A DNA stretch of 64,000 bases, taken from Emergomyces orientalis (taxonomy: Eukaryota > Ascomycota > Eurotiomycetes > Onygenales > Ajellomycetaceae). Positions 34,362 to 44,604 of this stretch are shown here, one piece after another. The stretch's first letter is position 1. Every line of letters starts with the position of its first letter. The stretch lies in assembly GCA_002110485.1 (NCBI GenBank), contig MOWL01000088.1, forward strand, positions 1 to 64,000, read 5' to 3'. Position numbers and translations under genes: made by a program. The notes under the pieces were generated by a model, which ran no database searches, was not told the DNA's origin, and saw only the letters and a program-made list of their open reading frames with translations.

Positions 34362-35080
34362 GATGGAGATCGCGTCTGCAGAACGTAGCACTAGAGAACA
34401 ATACGTAGACGTAATATGACAAGTTACTGTAGGCTACTTTACAGAGTTGACTATAATCGCGAAAAGCACAGTCCCGTGAATGAAACAATGACTGACTGAT
34501 TCTGGCTCAATGCTTACGTCCCACGGCTCCTCCTCATCACACAAAACTGAGGGTCAACGCAGGTGGAGTTACCTCCCTTTAGATAGATAGATTCAATCTC
34601 CCAATTACACTCGTTTAACTGTACGTTTTACGGCAAGACTCAGTCATTCTTGCAAATTCCCTAACTTCCCGTAGGGAACTATAGTTTTGGTCGTGGGGCA
34701 CCACTTCACTGACTCCTAGGGGGAAACTATATTAGAGCGTTCCCGGCAGATGGGCAAGACGTGGCTAGGAAGGCCCGATTTACATTTTAGTAGCATTCTA
34801 TTCTTGTATTGTCAACTTGCTCGTCCCATCTTTGCGTGGATATGCCTTTTTTTTACAAAGGATACGAGAAATCTTTGCTCACTTGCTATGTAAATATTCT
34901 ATCCTCATTGTAAAAGTGTGAAGGCGGCTGCGCATTTTTGACACCGCCATCAATTACAAGGACGTTTGGCGGGTACATTCATTGATGAATTATTGGAATT
35001 GTTATCTACAGCGGTACATCATGATTTTCATGGCAGCTGTGAAATATTCCATCGCATAACAGCACCGCGACCTCCGTCAC
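34362..35080. other. Intergenic, no gene
   Basis: Between the convergent recombinase 2 and FunK1 genes. It contains one arm of the inverted repeat listed next and otherwise low-complexity AT-rich sequence. No open frame of interest. Confidence 0.5.
34645..34768. repeat. Inverted repeat arm (pairs with 47572-47696)
   Basis: About 125 bp that recur almost unchanged in opposite orientation at 47572-47696, for example 'aattccctaacttcccgta' and 'ccacttcactgactc' here. The sequence itself has a partial internal palindrome ('gggaactata' and 'gaaactata'). It may be a small MITE-like element or the end of a rearranged segment. No protein is encoded. Confidence 0.75.
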
Positions 35081-37666
35081 CTAATCACTTTGGCATTCAA
35101 TCAAAGATATCGCTTCGTCATATGCCTCGATAATGGGATGGTATAAGCGTGGGTCTTGCGGGGTACCAACAGTAATTCCCCTGCCCCCATACGGGAAAAG
35201 AATGTCTCGTATAGCTCTGCAAAGTGGTTTGGCACACTCAAATATTGGGGGAAACTCTGATAATATATCCTCAAACCCATCTGCCCCCATGTCGCTTCGC
35301 TTAATTCTTGCGATCTCCCTGTAAGTATCGGTGTACCATTTTGTCAGTAAACTGTTGTTTGGTGGAGAAATTTCGGCTGTTAAGATGCGCTCAAATCCAG
35401 CAGCTTCCATGTTGCCTTGTTTCTCATGACTTCCGGCGAACCATATTTCTAACTTAGTATCTCCCGACCGGCCAGATGACTGATACAACGCCCGCAACTC
35501 CTTTAACTTGTCCCAACCATGACGAGCACATTGCCAGATAAGCACGTAGAAGAACGACTCGAGATCATGCCGGTAGGTATGGTCAATGTTAAGCAGCACC
35601 TCGATCGCCATGAACTCCATCGTACCGGTCTGGTGCCGTGCACTGCTTCGCCCGCTCCCAACTTCTTTGGCAAGATCTAGATCGATTAGCATACCCGAGT
35701 AACCATCTGCATTATCTGGATTGGTTATTATTATATTGTTCTCTGAAATATCTCGATGAAGGATGTTCCCATCCAAGTAAAGAGACCGGTGCGCCTTTAT
35801 TGCATCGCGAAGCGCCTTGAACAGCTCCAGCGGTGATTCGTACCTATGGATCGGCCGGCCAGCGGGCGAGATCACGAGACACCGGAGGACACGGTTGTCG
35901 TAGAGTTCCTCGCCATTCCTGTCAAAGAGGCTCGGTTTGTGCGCTGACTGAATGGAGAAAGCTAGTTCGTTCTCCTCCTGGGTGCCCCTTGATTGATGAT
36001 TGGTGGAACGTGATCGTTTGAATGTCCGTAGCCCCTTGTCCGGGGATCTGCGCTTCCTGGAAGACGACTTTCGACGGATATCTAAGCGACAGGGCTCGGT
36101 GAGTGGTTGAGATTGATGAAACGAGGAGGCCGTGCTGGGGGGTGCGCTTTTGAAGTCGTGGCGCTTGTCATCGAAGGTTAGACCGCAGCGCATGTCGGCG
36201 ATACTAGTGATGGTACTGTGGCCAATGATCCTGGCGACCCCCTGGACATTCTTCCGGCCCGCCAGCTCGAGGAGTTCCGCCTCTGGTCGCCGCTTGTCCG
36301 AAACCCACGAGAATTTGGCTACGCCCTCCTCTTGTCCATCATTTGTGAGAAAACATGTTGTCCCGCGACACACGATGGCACGCTGAAAGGAAAGCATTTC
36401 ACCCAGCGGCAGCACCTTTTCCTCTGAGGTCCCAGGGCCCTTGACAGTTATTGATTTGTTGCCGTCTTCATCCCTAGTAATAAAGGTGTCCAGTCCCAGC
36501 TCCTCGTCGCTCATCATGGTGTAGCCCACAAGCACTTGAAAGACCCGTCTTGAGTCCTCGTAGACGTCGATGACGCCGGAGCTATAGGTGCCCGAACGGT
36601 CGAACACCCACGCCTCCATCTTGGTCCCACAGACGGCGAACGCGTGGACGAACCGCCGGGTGGGTTGGGCGGCAAAGACCTCGCGCACGTAGCGGCTCAT
36701 CTGCAGCAGGGTGCCTTTCGTCTTGATATCGTCCTTGGATTTTTTGAGCTCGCCAACTACCAGGATGTCTCTCCAGTCGTGTTTGTTTTGCGGGGAACTC
36801 GCGCCGCTAGCTCTGAGAAGGAGGTCGACTTGCCATTCCGCCTTCGAACCAGTAAGATCCGCTTTGCTCGCCGTGGAGTAGTAGGTGCCGCGTGATTCCA
36901 AGAGAAGGTCTTCTTGAAAACGAAGCCACCAGCCGAGGACGTCGTTCTGCGTCGGAGGATCAGGGAACTCGGCCCAGTTACCGTCGCTGTCTGGGTCCAG
37001 CACGCGTCGACAGATGACATCTGCTTTGTCACTCCATTCTTTTCCCTCAAAGTATTTGTCAAAGAAGCCCTCGACGCCTCAATATGTGCAGCCATGTATC
37101 TCCTCGAAGATTCTCGGATTCACCAACTCACGCGTCTGCTCGGAACCTTTCTGTGATGACGAGGTGGATTTGACTGGGGTGCTGTCAAAGAAGGAGGGGA
37201 CACTCGCCGGAGGAGTTGTTCGTCGAGGGTTGGTGTCAATGAGGGTAAATACAGTTTTCCAGACATCGAAGTTCCAGGTTTCGGCGTTCTGGGATCCAGT
37301 CGGAGCCCTTTGAATAACCAGGTTCACCAGCGGCCGGTAGTTGTCGTACTTGAAGTTTTCTTGTGCCTTTCGGAGACGCTCGACTAAGTGTGCTAGATCA
37401 GACACCATATCCCCGGTACTCATTCGCGAGCGAAGGCTGTAAGCTGCATCCTCTCCCTGTAAAGCAGAGAGGAGTTTTGAAATCGCATTTCGATAGAGTT
37501 GGTCAAGGCTCACATCAGCGCCATTGTAGGAAATTAGACGCGACTCATAGATTTCTTCAGCTTCCTGAAGCACGTCTCGTAAACGATCGACCGAGTCGGT
37601 TAGAAGATGGTTCTTGATAATGTTGCGATCTTCTTGTGAAAGTCCCGCCATTTTAACGGTATACAA
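35081..37666 (-). pseudogene. FunK1-type protein kinase, one in-frame TGA
   Basis: One continuous minus-strand frame of 862 codons, with a single TGA at 37081-37079 and a TAG end. The start is the Met at 37666 or, more likely, 37651 ('MAGLSQEDRN'). The N-terminal 195 residues are helical. After the TGA comes the FunK1 linker 'GVEGFFDKYFEGKEW', the region around 'WQVDLLLRASG', and the kinase catalytic core: 'ILHRDISENNIII' (HRD), 'GMLIDLDLAKEV' (DLD in place of DFG), 'RHQTGTMEFMAIEVL' (activation segment). FunK1 kinases are expanded in fungi and of unknown substrate. The TGA position is commonly Arg in relatives as far as recalled, so CGA-to-TGA loss is likely. Readthrough would give the whole protein, and translation from 37003 would give the kinase part only. 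Confidence 0.8.
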
Positions 37667-37669
37667 GAC

Positions 37670-38040
37670 CGTTGTGTTGGTGCGAGGTTAATTAGAAGTT
37701 GGGGAGAAAAGTTCGGTTGGTAAGTTATGTGATGAAAGCAAACGCGGGAACAAAAATGCAGAATGGTTAGGAAGTTATGATGTATGACTGCGAGAGAAGA
37801 TAGCTCGCTGGGAACAGTGGAATGACAAAGGGCTCTAGAGAGAGGAAGCTGATATATATAATCAAAGAGAGGATTACGGTAGCGGATAGAACCGCCGAGC
37901 AAGGAACCAGGTGTAGATTAATCCTATTTGATCGCGACGGAATAGTAATAAGCGCGAATTGATAAGAGTTTGAGGAAGGCCGGCTATTCCCATTTAGGAT
38001 TAAAACAGGCCACCAACCCTGGTTTATAAGTTGGGCCCAC
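37670..38040. other. 5' flank of the FunK1 gene
   Basis: Upstream region of the minus-strand kinase gene. A TATA-like 'tatatat' lies on the kinase strand near 37855. No other gene is seen. Confidence 0.35.
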
Positions 38041-38044
38041 TTTT

Positions 38045-38390
38045 TTAAAACCACGTTCAACTTTTAGTGTTCATACACAGAGGATCATGCATATTACTAA
38101 TCATCATTCTCACTCCCTCAACACCTGGATGAGGGGTAGATTAGGGTTAGAACCTGAAATATGAAAAATCACTACTCGCGGCACCCCTCACTATATTCAG
38201 AATATAGTGGATGAGTGCTGTGAGTATCATCAAGAGTGTGTGGGAGATGTGTGAGCTCTGACTAGTATATGTAGTTTTAATGAGCAGGTGCAATGGTTAT
38301 AATTTAAAACCACGCCGAAGGTTTTTCCGGCCGAGATTTAAAACCACGTTCAGTTTTTTATAAGCCACGTTCAACTGTACGCCCGCGTGC
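38045..38390. repeat. Dispersed repeat, second copy
   Basis: Contains 'ccacgttcaactttt' (about 38053), 'ccacgccgaaggtttttccg' (about 38310), a second 'ccacgttca' and 'gccacgttcaactgtacgcc' (about 38358). These are the same words in the same order as at 1673-1835. Here the blocks are spaced over about 340 bp, so this copy is longer or carries an insertion between the motif clusters. It is probably non-coding mobile sequence. Confidence 0.55.
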
Positions 38391-39585
38391 TGGCTGCCAA
38401 GGAAGACGCATCAGGTATTAGTAATCTCTGTACTTAGGCCTCACTCATTTTCGTACTGTCTAAAAACAAGGCTAGTAAAATCTATTAAAATGAAATATCA
38501 TGTGTTGTGACTAGGATGGAATGGTACTTTTGGCGGCTTAAGTCAAGGCAAAATCCCATCTACGGGCGTAATATGCGGATACAGAGGGGGTAAATGAATA
38601 TAGCAACCAAGACTCGCCTCTCAATAAAATACCTTCCAACTTCCACACGCGCCATATCCAGCGACCTCTTTCAATACTCGGAATCACAAACTTCTACGCA
38701 ATTACCATTACGCCCCGCATCTATTTTCCAAGCAACATGCCGACCGAAACGAAGAAGAGCTTGGATGTCAATCCCTTGCCTCCAGAGTGCGAAGGCGAAC
38801 TAAGAAAAGCGGCAGGATCCCGAAAGCTCAGCCATACGTGATGGATGGGAACGGAGTTGTTAGTAGTTTTGATGTATAAGAGAAGATAGTTTAGGAAGGT
38901 GCTCTCATCAAGAAAGTATTATTGAGTTTGGATTTAGTCATACACAGTTCCAGCCGCCCAGCAGGAAAACACTATATCATTTCTGGTGATAGAGGGGTCT
39001 CTCCGTTTGCACCTGTCCTGAACATCTTGTCCAACCCTAGAAATGATGGGGTCGCCAAGTTCGAATTACCCTCTTTAAGACTGCTCAGCCATACATGGTA
39101 GATGGAAAGTAAACAGGAACAGATAGCAGAGCTTGAAAGTTCGCGATTTCCATCCCACCAAGTGCCAGCATGCCGAGAAGGTCAAATTCAAGTTCAACCT
39201 ATCATGTGAGGCCACAGAAGGTCACATGGACACGCTGACCATTGCAACTGGGGTTTTCTGCCCCGCCAAAGCTGATTCCCCGCCAATGATAAGATGTTCG
39301 ATTAAGAATCTGTTCAGAGACCATTAATTTATCTTCAGCTTCCAATCTATATCTTTATTCATACTGGGAATCTATGTCTCACTTTGCCAGAGATATTCCA
39401 CTCTTCTGTCACCTTGAGATAAAGAACATGCAATATTTTTTGCCAGAATAGAAAGTCACTAAGCTAATGATGTTTGTTCTAAGACTACTGTGTTTGATTC
39501 AACTCTTTGCTTTCCCTACACTGCACTGCCTGTCATGGCAACCCCTCCCATCGGATATATTGACAAAGCGCGCCGAGAGGAATTA
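38391..39585. other. No gene recognised
   Basis: About 1.2 kb with only short open frames. The 64-codon frame at 39133-39327 and the 69-codon frame at 38594-38803 have no recognisable motifs. Confidence 0.4.
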
Positions 39586-39587
39586 AC

Positions 39588-39834
39588 AGGAGCAGCCCCA
39601 GAGCAGAAGTAGTCCCAGGGCAGAAGTAGTCCCAGGGCAGAAGTAGCCCCAGGGCAGAAGTAGCCCCAGGGCAGAAGTAGTCCCAGAGCAGAAGTAGTCC
39701 CAGAGCAGAAGTAGTCCCAGAACAGGAGCAGTCCCAGGACAGGAGCAGTCCCAGAACAGGAGCAGTCCCAGAACAGGAGCAGCCCCAGAGCAGAAGTAGT
39801 CCCAGAGCAGAAGTAGTCCCAGAACAGACAAGAG
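39588..39834. repeat. 17-bp minisatellite, about 14 units
   Basis: Tandem units of 'cagaagtagtcccaggg' with variants such as 'caggagcagtcccagaa'. Overlapping open frames on the minus strand with a 17-residue period are products of the array (51 nt = three units) and are not proposed as genes. It differs in sequence from the 17-bp array at 2738-3256. Confidence 0.9.
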
Positions 39835-39899
39835 CTTGACAAGGGTTACAAAGACTGACTGATTGATTGATTGATTTATTCATAGACTGTCCCAGCCGC

Positions 39900-41330
39900 C
39901 CTCAGGCAGCTATGCAGCGCACTAATACATACAGGAGTTTTTCTCTTTTCCTCGGAAATTTAGTTATTCTTGCTAGAAACTCCCAGTTGGTGCCCGGTTA
40001 TTTCAGCTAGAATCACTTCTTTTCCGCCTGAGCTTCCTCTATCTATAGACTTCCTATCAGTTCTGTATCTCTGCCTTGGGCCGACATCCCTCATGTACTG
40101 GGGCTATGTTGTAGGCCTTTCCTTGGATGGTTCGTATATGCTTTAAGTGTTGTGAGAATAAACAGAATCGCGCTGGCATTATTCTCAGCACATCTCTTAG
40201 CAGCTAAAGCTTAGCGGGTTGCTGTTTGGGTTCTCGATTCCTATTACAGACTAGCGCTATGTCTCTCATCGTACCTGGTTATTAGCCGGTTCTTGGCGCA
40301 GGGAAGTGCATCTTTCAATTTATGCATTTCTGCAATTCAATTTCTAGTGTGCTTCTATTCTTTCATTCAGATTAATGAATTCCATCTTTCACACAGTGTG
40401 ATTTCAAGTAAGAACACTTCCAGCTTTTTTTGATCTATTTCTTCATCTTCTGGCTTTTCTGTTGCAACAGATCTCAGCGTACTCAGCTTCAATCCAGGGC
40501 TACCAATTCCAATCAATCCAGTCATTAATTTATGTTTATTTGTTTATTTGTTTATTTTCTTTTTTCTTTTGTCAGCTTTTGGTTTTTTTCCTTCTTAACT
40601 TTCATGCTCTCTTTTAGCATAAATGATCGGATCGCGTGGCCGAGTTCAATTGTGAATCAAAATGGGGTGGGCCACGGTTTCGGATCGCAGATCGCGGCCC
40701 AAGCATGCAAACGCCGCAGCAAACTGACTAGTCAGATCCGACAGAAGTACACCTTGAAAAAGTGACTTTTGGCTTAATGAAGCACAACACTTGCTTGTAG
40801 CTATAAATTGAGACCTCTTCCCATAATATTAAGTGATAACAATCAAGTTCCAGATTCTTCACCTTCACTGGAATTAAATGCTACACCATGCAAACACCGG
40901 ACTCAAAGTGTGTCAAGAAGCCATGAACTGAGCACAGTAGTCTTGTGCAGATGCATTACTGATGAAAAGGCACACTTCAGTGTATACTGTGTAGCTACTT
41001 TGATGACTGTCACTGCAAGGGTGTCTACCTCCTCATCCATGAAGACAACCGGTACTTTATGATTAATTTTAACAAGTCTGATGCTTCGAACAGCCACTTT
41101 CCACCACCAGACAGATATATAGTGAGTGCCATGTGTACAGCTCTGGAAAGAGATAGCTTTTACAGAAACAGAAGAAGCATTATCTCTCTTCATCTTGAAC
41201 AACATGTGAGAACTACATGAAATATCAGAAGTCTAGAGCAGAGAAGAAGAGAAAGCAAGAGAAACTTGAGAAGAAGCAAGAATAGATGAAAAGATTCTGT
41301 TTGTAGTAGATTAGATTTAATTTGAAACCA
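39900..41330. repeat. Large inverted repeat, left arm
   Basis: This arm matches the reverse complement of about 48440-49900, with diverged stretches between conserved blocks. Conserved landmarks include 'acagaagtacacctt' (40741 and 48976), 'ttgtagctataaattga' (40795 and 48932), and the cysteine-rich frame around 40925-41130. The arms enclose about 7 kb that carries two RING-gene copies in opposite orientation. Confidence 0.72.
40870..41215 (+). pseudogene. Conserved Cys-rich frame, degraded copy
   Basis: The plus-strand frame reads through 'CILCSYFDDCHCKGVYLL', 'HEDNRYFMINFNKSDA' and 'NSHFPPPDRYIVS', which the other arm (48802-48518) keeps almost unchanged. That suggests a real protein rather than a chance frame. 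Here a double TGA faces Gln-Gln in the other copy, so this copy is broken. The Cys spacing could bind zinc. The family is not recognised. Confidence 0.5.
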
Positions 41331-41339
41331 CACTAAGCT

Positions 41340-42005
41340 TTTTTTAAATAGTAAATCTAGCCTAGGCTTTCATCTCAATCCATCGTGTTTTGAAACTGAG
41401 CTATTGTAGTTCTTGAACTATGTCCGGGTAGCAGGGGTGTTCAGGGCTGATCATTTTGAAAGTTAATCAGCCTCACTGAAAAATGAAGCCATTCCATTTC
41501 TATATTAGCAAATGCAAGCGTCACTAAATTACTTGTTTAGAAAGCATGCATTCACTCTAATATTTCTAGCCATCATGCAAATTGAGAGTACCCCTGCCAC
41601 AAGAAATTCTTAGAATTAACTTTTAGAGAATTGACTTACAGATTCTTTTGACTTGCAGATCTTTTTTTGCTTTTTTAATAGTTAATTTAAGCTTGCAGAT
41701 ATTTTTTCATGACTCTGTTTCTTTCTATCTTTTTACACTTGCAGTCATTTTAAGCTTGCCAATTTTCAAAAAAATTTAAACATAGAGAAAGTCATCAGCT
41801 GTATTTGTGAATATATCAGTTTCTTGTCACACAAAGTCTTAAAGTTATGATTCTGTAACTAAATTTTTATTATGAATCATTTTTTTTAAAATTATTGCTG
41901 ATATCAACTCTTCACTGAATATGAATGGACAAGCAGTTCTCTACATTAGTTTTTAGTGTTGTCATTGGTTCTGTCTTCTCTTTTCAGCTGTCAGGGATTC
42001 AGGTG
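41340..42005. other. No gene recognised
   Basis: AT-rich, low-complexity sequence with many homopolymer runs. No open frame or repeat of note. Confidence 0.45.
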
Positions 42006-42209
42006 TTAGAGTGCACAAAGATAGGGAATAAGTTCAACATTGAGGGATGATGCATCAGTGATTGGTGTGGAGCATGCTGCTGCCCGTGTTGTTCCTTGAT
42101 TTGGGAAGTTTTGGTTCACACTCAGGCGACAGAAAATGCCTGGATGATTGTTAGCAATAGATGATTCTAACAGAAAGATGGAAATCACTACTATGAGAGT
42201 CTGAAGCAT
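42006..42209 (-). CDS. Possible small secreted protein, 67 aa
   Basis: Short minus-strand frame whose first ~19 residues look like a signal peptide (hydrophobic 'LIVVISIFLL' followed by a small-residue cleavage region). The mature part would be about 48 residues with three Cys. There is no homolog in the window and no splice evidence. It may be a chance ORF; effector-like proteins of this size are common in fungi but nothing here identifies a family. Confidence 0.25.
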   Translation of the reverse strand: MLQTLIVVISIFLLESSIANNHPGIFCRLSVNQNFPNQGTTRAAACSTPITDASSLNVELIPYLCAL

Positions 42210-42240
42210 CTCTACTTCTATGCCAGTTAGAGAGCTAGCT

Positions 42241-42565
42241 AAAAACAGGTACTAAGGAGGTTTCTGGCCCTAGGGAGGTTTCTATGGATTTCCTGGTTCG
42301 CGGTTTCCTATCTCATTATCAGCCACCCCGCCATGGACCCTACAGGGAGGAGTCTTACCAATACCATGTCCAGGTTACGTCTTTTCGGTGGCTGGGACAT
42401 TTCGGAGGGTGCCGGGTCGTCAAATTGAGCCTCATACATTGGATAGCTGTCTGTGCGGAGTCTCTTTCTTCGCAGATTTCGCGCTGGGGGCTGACGTTCA
42501 TCCATCTCCGAATCTGTGATGACAGTGTGATGAAGCCCGTCGTGGGGAATATCAGCTGACGCCAT
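42241..42565 (-). pseudogene. RING-family copy, truncated before the RING
   Basis: Exon 1 (42565-42359) encodes 69 residues closely matching the intact gene at 3971-4557, starting 'MASAD' and keeping the basic patch and the 'LDMVL' end. A 51-bp intron (42358-42308) uses the same splice sites, and exon 2 starts with the same 'ETANQ-IH' residues. Homology then stops near 42285, where a short 'aggtttctggccctaggg' repeat begins, and a TAG follows about 15 codons later. The zinc-binding RING is missing, so the product could not act as an E3. Confidence 0.78.
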
Positions 42566-42839
42566 GATTGAAAGATGGTGGTGTTGGAAAAACAAAGAGA
42601 AGGGATGAAGAGCACCGCTGTCAGTCTTTTTATGTTCACTCATTCTCAGGATGAGTCGAGATGATAAGGAGGAGGGAATGGAAGGACTTGAGGGGGAAAC
42701 CACGCATATTTATACCCAGTAGCACAGCCGCCTCACAGGACCATCCACGGCTGTTTGCAGCTGCAGGGGGTTGGCCGTGCTATACCGATTATAGTTGAAC
42801 CGGCAAGTTGCGCTCAACCAGGAAAGCTGAGCCGACGGG

Positions 42840-43003
42840 AAATCATGCCCCCAGGGAGAGCGGTATCCCCAAGGAGAGTAGTGTCCCCAGGGAGAGCAGT
42901 GCCTCCAGAGAGAGAGGTGTCCCCAGGGAGAGTAGTGTCCCCAGGGAGAGCAGTGCCTCCAGAGAGAGTAGTGTCCCCAGGGAGAGCGGTGCCCCCAGGG
43001 CCA
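42840..43003. repeat. 18-bp minisatellite, about 9 units
   Basis: Tandem 'ccccagggagagcagtgt'-type units with variants ('cctccagagagagaggtgt'). Because the unit is a multiple of three, all six frames stay open across it, producing spurious Pro/Arg-rich reading frames. It lies upstream of the truncated RING copy. Confidence 0.9.
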
Positions 43004-43439
43004 CTTTTCCAAAAAGGACCGCAGTAACAATCGGCTCGCGCCCCAAGAACGGACCCATCAGTGGACCCCCTGGCTGGGAAAACCAGCCTTGCGCTTGCTT
43101 TGGCGGGTAAATTCGGTCTGGCTACCGGTCCTTGGTCGCCACAGGACCACAGAAATCGATTCAATGGCCTCTACCGTCCACAGGCCAGCATGGCCACAAG
43201 TTGGCCGTCTTTAGGCCTACCGGGTCCATGGAACGCGGTCCATGGACCCGTCAGGCCTATTGGCTCCTGCCTCCAGCATGGCAACCTAGGTTAGTGGGCC
43301 TACTGCACATGTCCTTAAGCACTGGCCATAGCACCTCTTCCCTTGGTCATTGTGCTAGTGACCACATGATGTAGTCCCTGGCCTTTTGTCAACCTTCTTC
43401 TGCCACTGTGCCTCTGGCCTGATTGGACTTCAGCCCTCG

Positions 43440-43750
43440 GGTACAGATACAGTTTTGAAGGGGGTGTTGACGCCAACGAAAACTCCCAGCAGGAGGCTGC
43501 ACTGCCTGAACTCTCGTGATCACTTTCCCCGCTCTGAGTATATATATGAGCTCCTTCCCGCCTTGGATCCATCTCTCTTTCAATTCCTTTTCCACCTCCC
43601 ATCCTACACCGTCGACTGAAACCCGCCGCGAAGCCCTTGCGTACCCAAAGACAACTGAGTGAACATAACAGAACCTGTTTCCTCTCTCTAGAGCTCTTTG
43701 TCATTTCACTTCGCTGATCTGCGACACGGCCATCTTTCCATCTCTCAGCT
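43440..43750 (+). promoter_or_regulatory. 5' flank shared with the intact RING gene
   Basis: Upstream of the plus-strand RING pseudogene. It contains 'gagtatatatatgagctcc' as a possible TATA region and the block 'cttggatccatctctcttt', both recognisable in the 5' flank of the gene at 3971-4557. The duplicated unit therefore included promoter DNA. Confidence 0.5.
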
Positions 43751-44323
43751 ATGGCATCAGCCGATAATCTTCGCACTGTGATCATCATTTCAGACGAAAA
43801 AACGGACGAACAGCCCCTGGCATGAAGAACATGAAGGTCGCAAAGAAAGAGACCACGCACAGACTACAGCTATCCGGCCTATGATGAATCTGATGATTTG
43901 GCGACCTCTGATTCTCTGGAGTCCGAAATGGAGCAGCCACTGAAAAAACAAAAAATATTTAACCTTGACATGACTTTGGTAAGACCCTTCTTTGTGGGAC
44001 TTGATGGGGCTTCTTCCTCGCTGATATCAAGATAGGAAAGTGCGAACTGGAAAATTCATACTATTTTCAAGATGAAGTGTGTGATGAGAAGGAAGCTGAA
44101 AGAAGAAGTGCAGTGTCTGCATGCAGAGATGGCCAAGCTTGAGACTAAACTCTGGGAGTTGAAGCATTGATTTGAATGTGAGATCTGCTATAGTATCCCA
44201 TCGGAGTGGAGGACCCTTCTGCCGTGTGGACATCGGTTTTGCACAAGATGCCTTCGTGCTGCCATTGGCGATGACTGTTCAAAGTGTTGTAGTTCTATCA
44301 CCGGTATTCTCAAGAGCTATTAG
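43751..44323 (+). pseudogene. RING-finger paralog with three in-frame TGAs
   Basis: Exon 1 (43751-43978) and exon 2 (44036-44323) with a 57-bp intron at the conserved position. The frame is kept throughout and the RING is complete: 'CEIC', 'CGHRFCTRC', 'CSKC', ending 'ILKSY' and TAG. TGA occurs at 43823-43825, 43832-43834 and 44168-44170. The first two sit in the Arg-rich patch, where CGA-to-TGA change is the simple explanation. The third faces a CAA in the intact copy. There is no TAA or TAG inside. It is likely dead unless UGA is read through. Confidence 0.75.
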
Positions 44324-44604
44324 GATTAGGTAGAGCTGTTTTCTCCTTTTTTTTTTAGTCAGCGTTAGAAACATCATTGTTGGTTGTGATTTTGTTCTAG
44401 TTTTGAGATATTGCTTGCCCCTTCCAAACACTACTTGTACAAGCTTTTTAAGGACTGGGAATAAGAACAGTTAGTGCCTTCTCCCCTGGGAGGGAAATAT
44501 ATTTTTAAAGAGACCGTTTGTGAGACTTCAATCAGAGGGTTTTTACAAAACAAATCTAAGCAGCTAACTAACTAGAAATGGAAAGGTTGAGACATCTCCC
44601 TGCA

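Noticed and set aside
39516..39883. Overlapping open frames of 80-116 codons on the minus strand
   Set aside because: They are translations of the 17-bp minisatellite and show its 17-residue period.
42710..43164. Open frames of 70-116 codons on both strands
   Set aside because: They arise from the 18-bp tandem array, which stays open in all frames because its length is a multiple of three.
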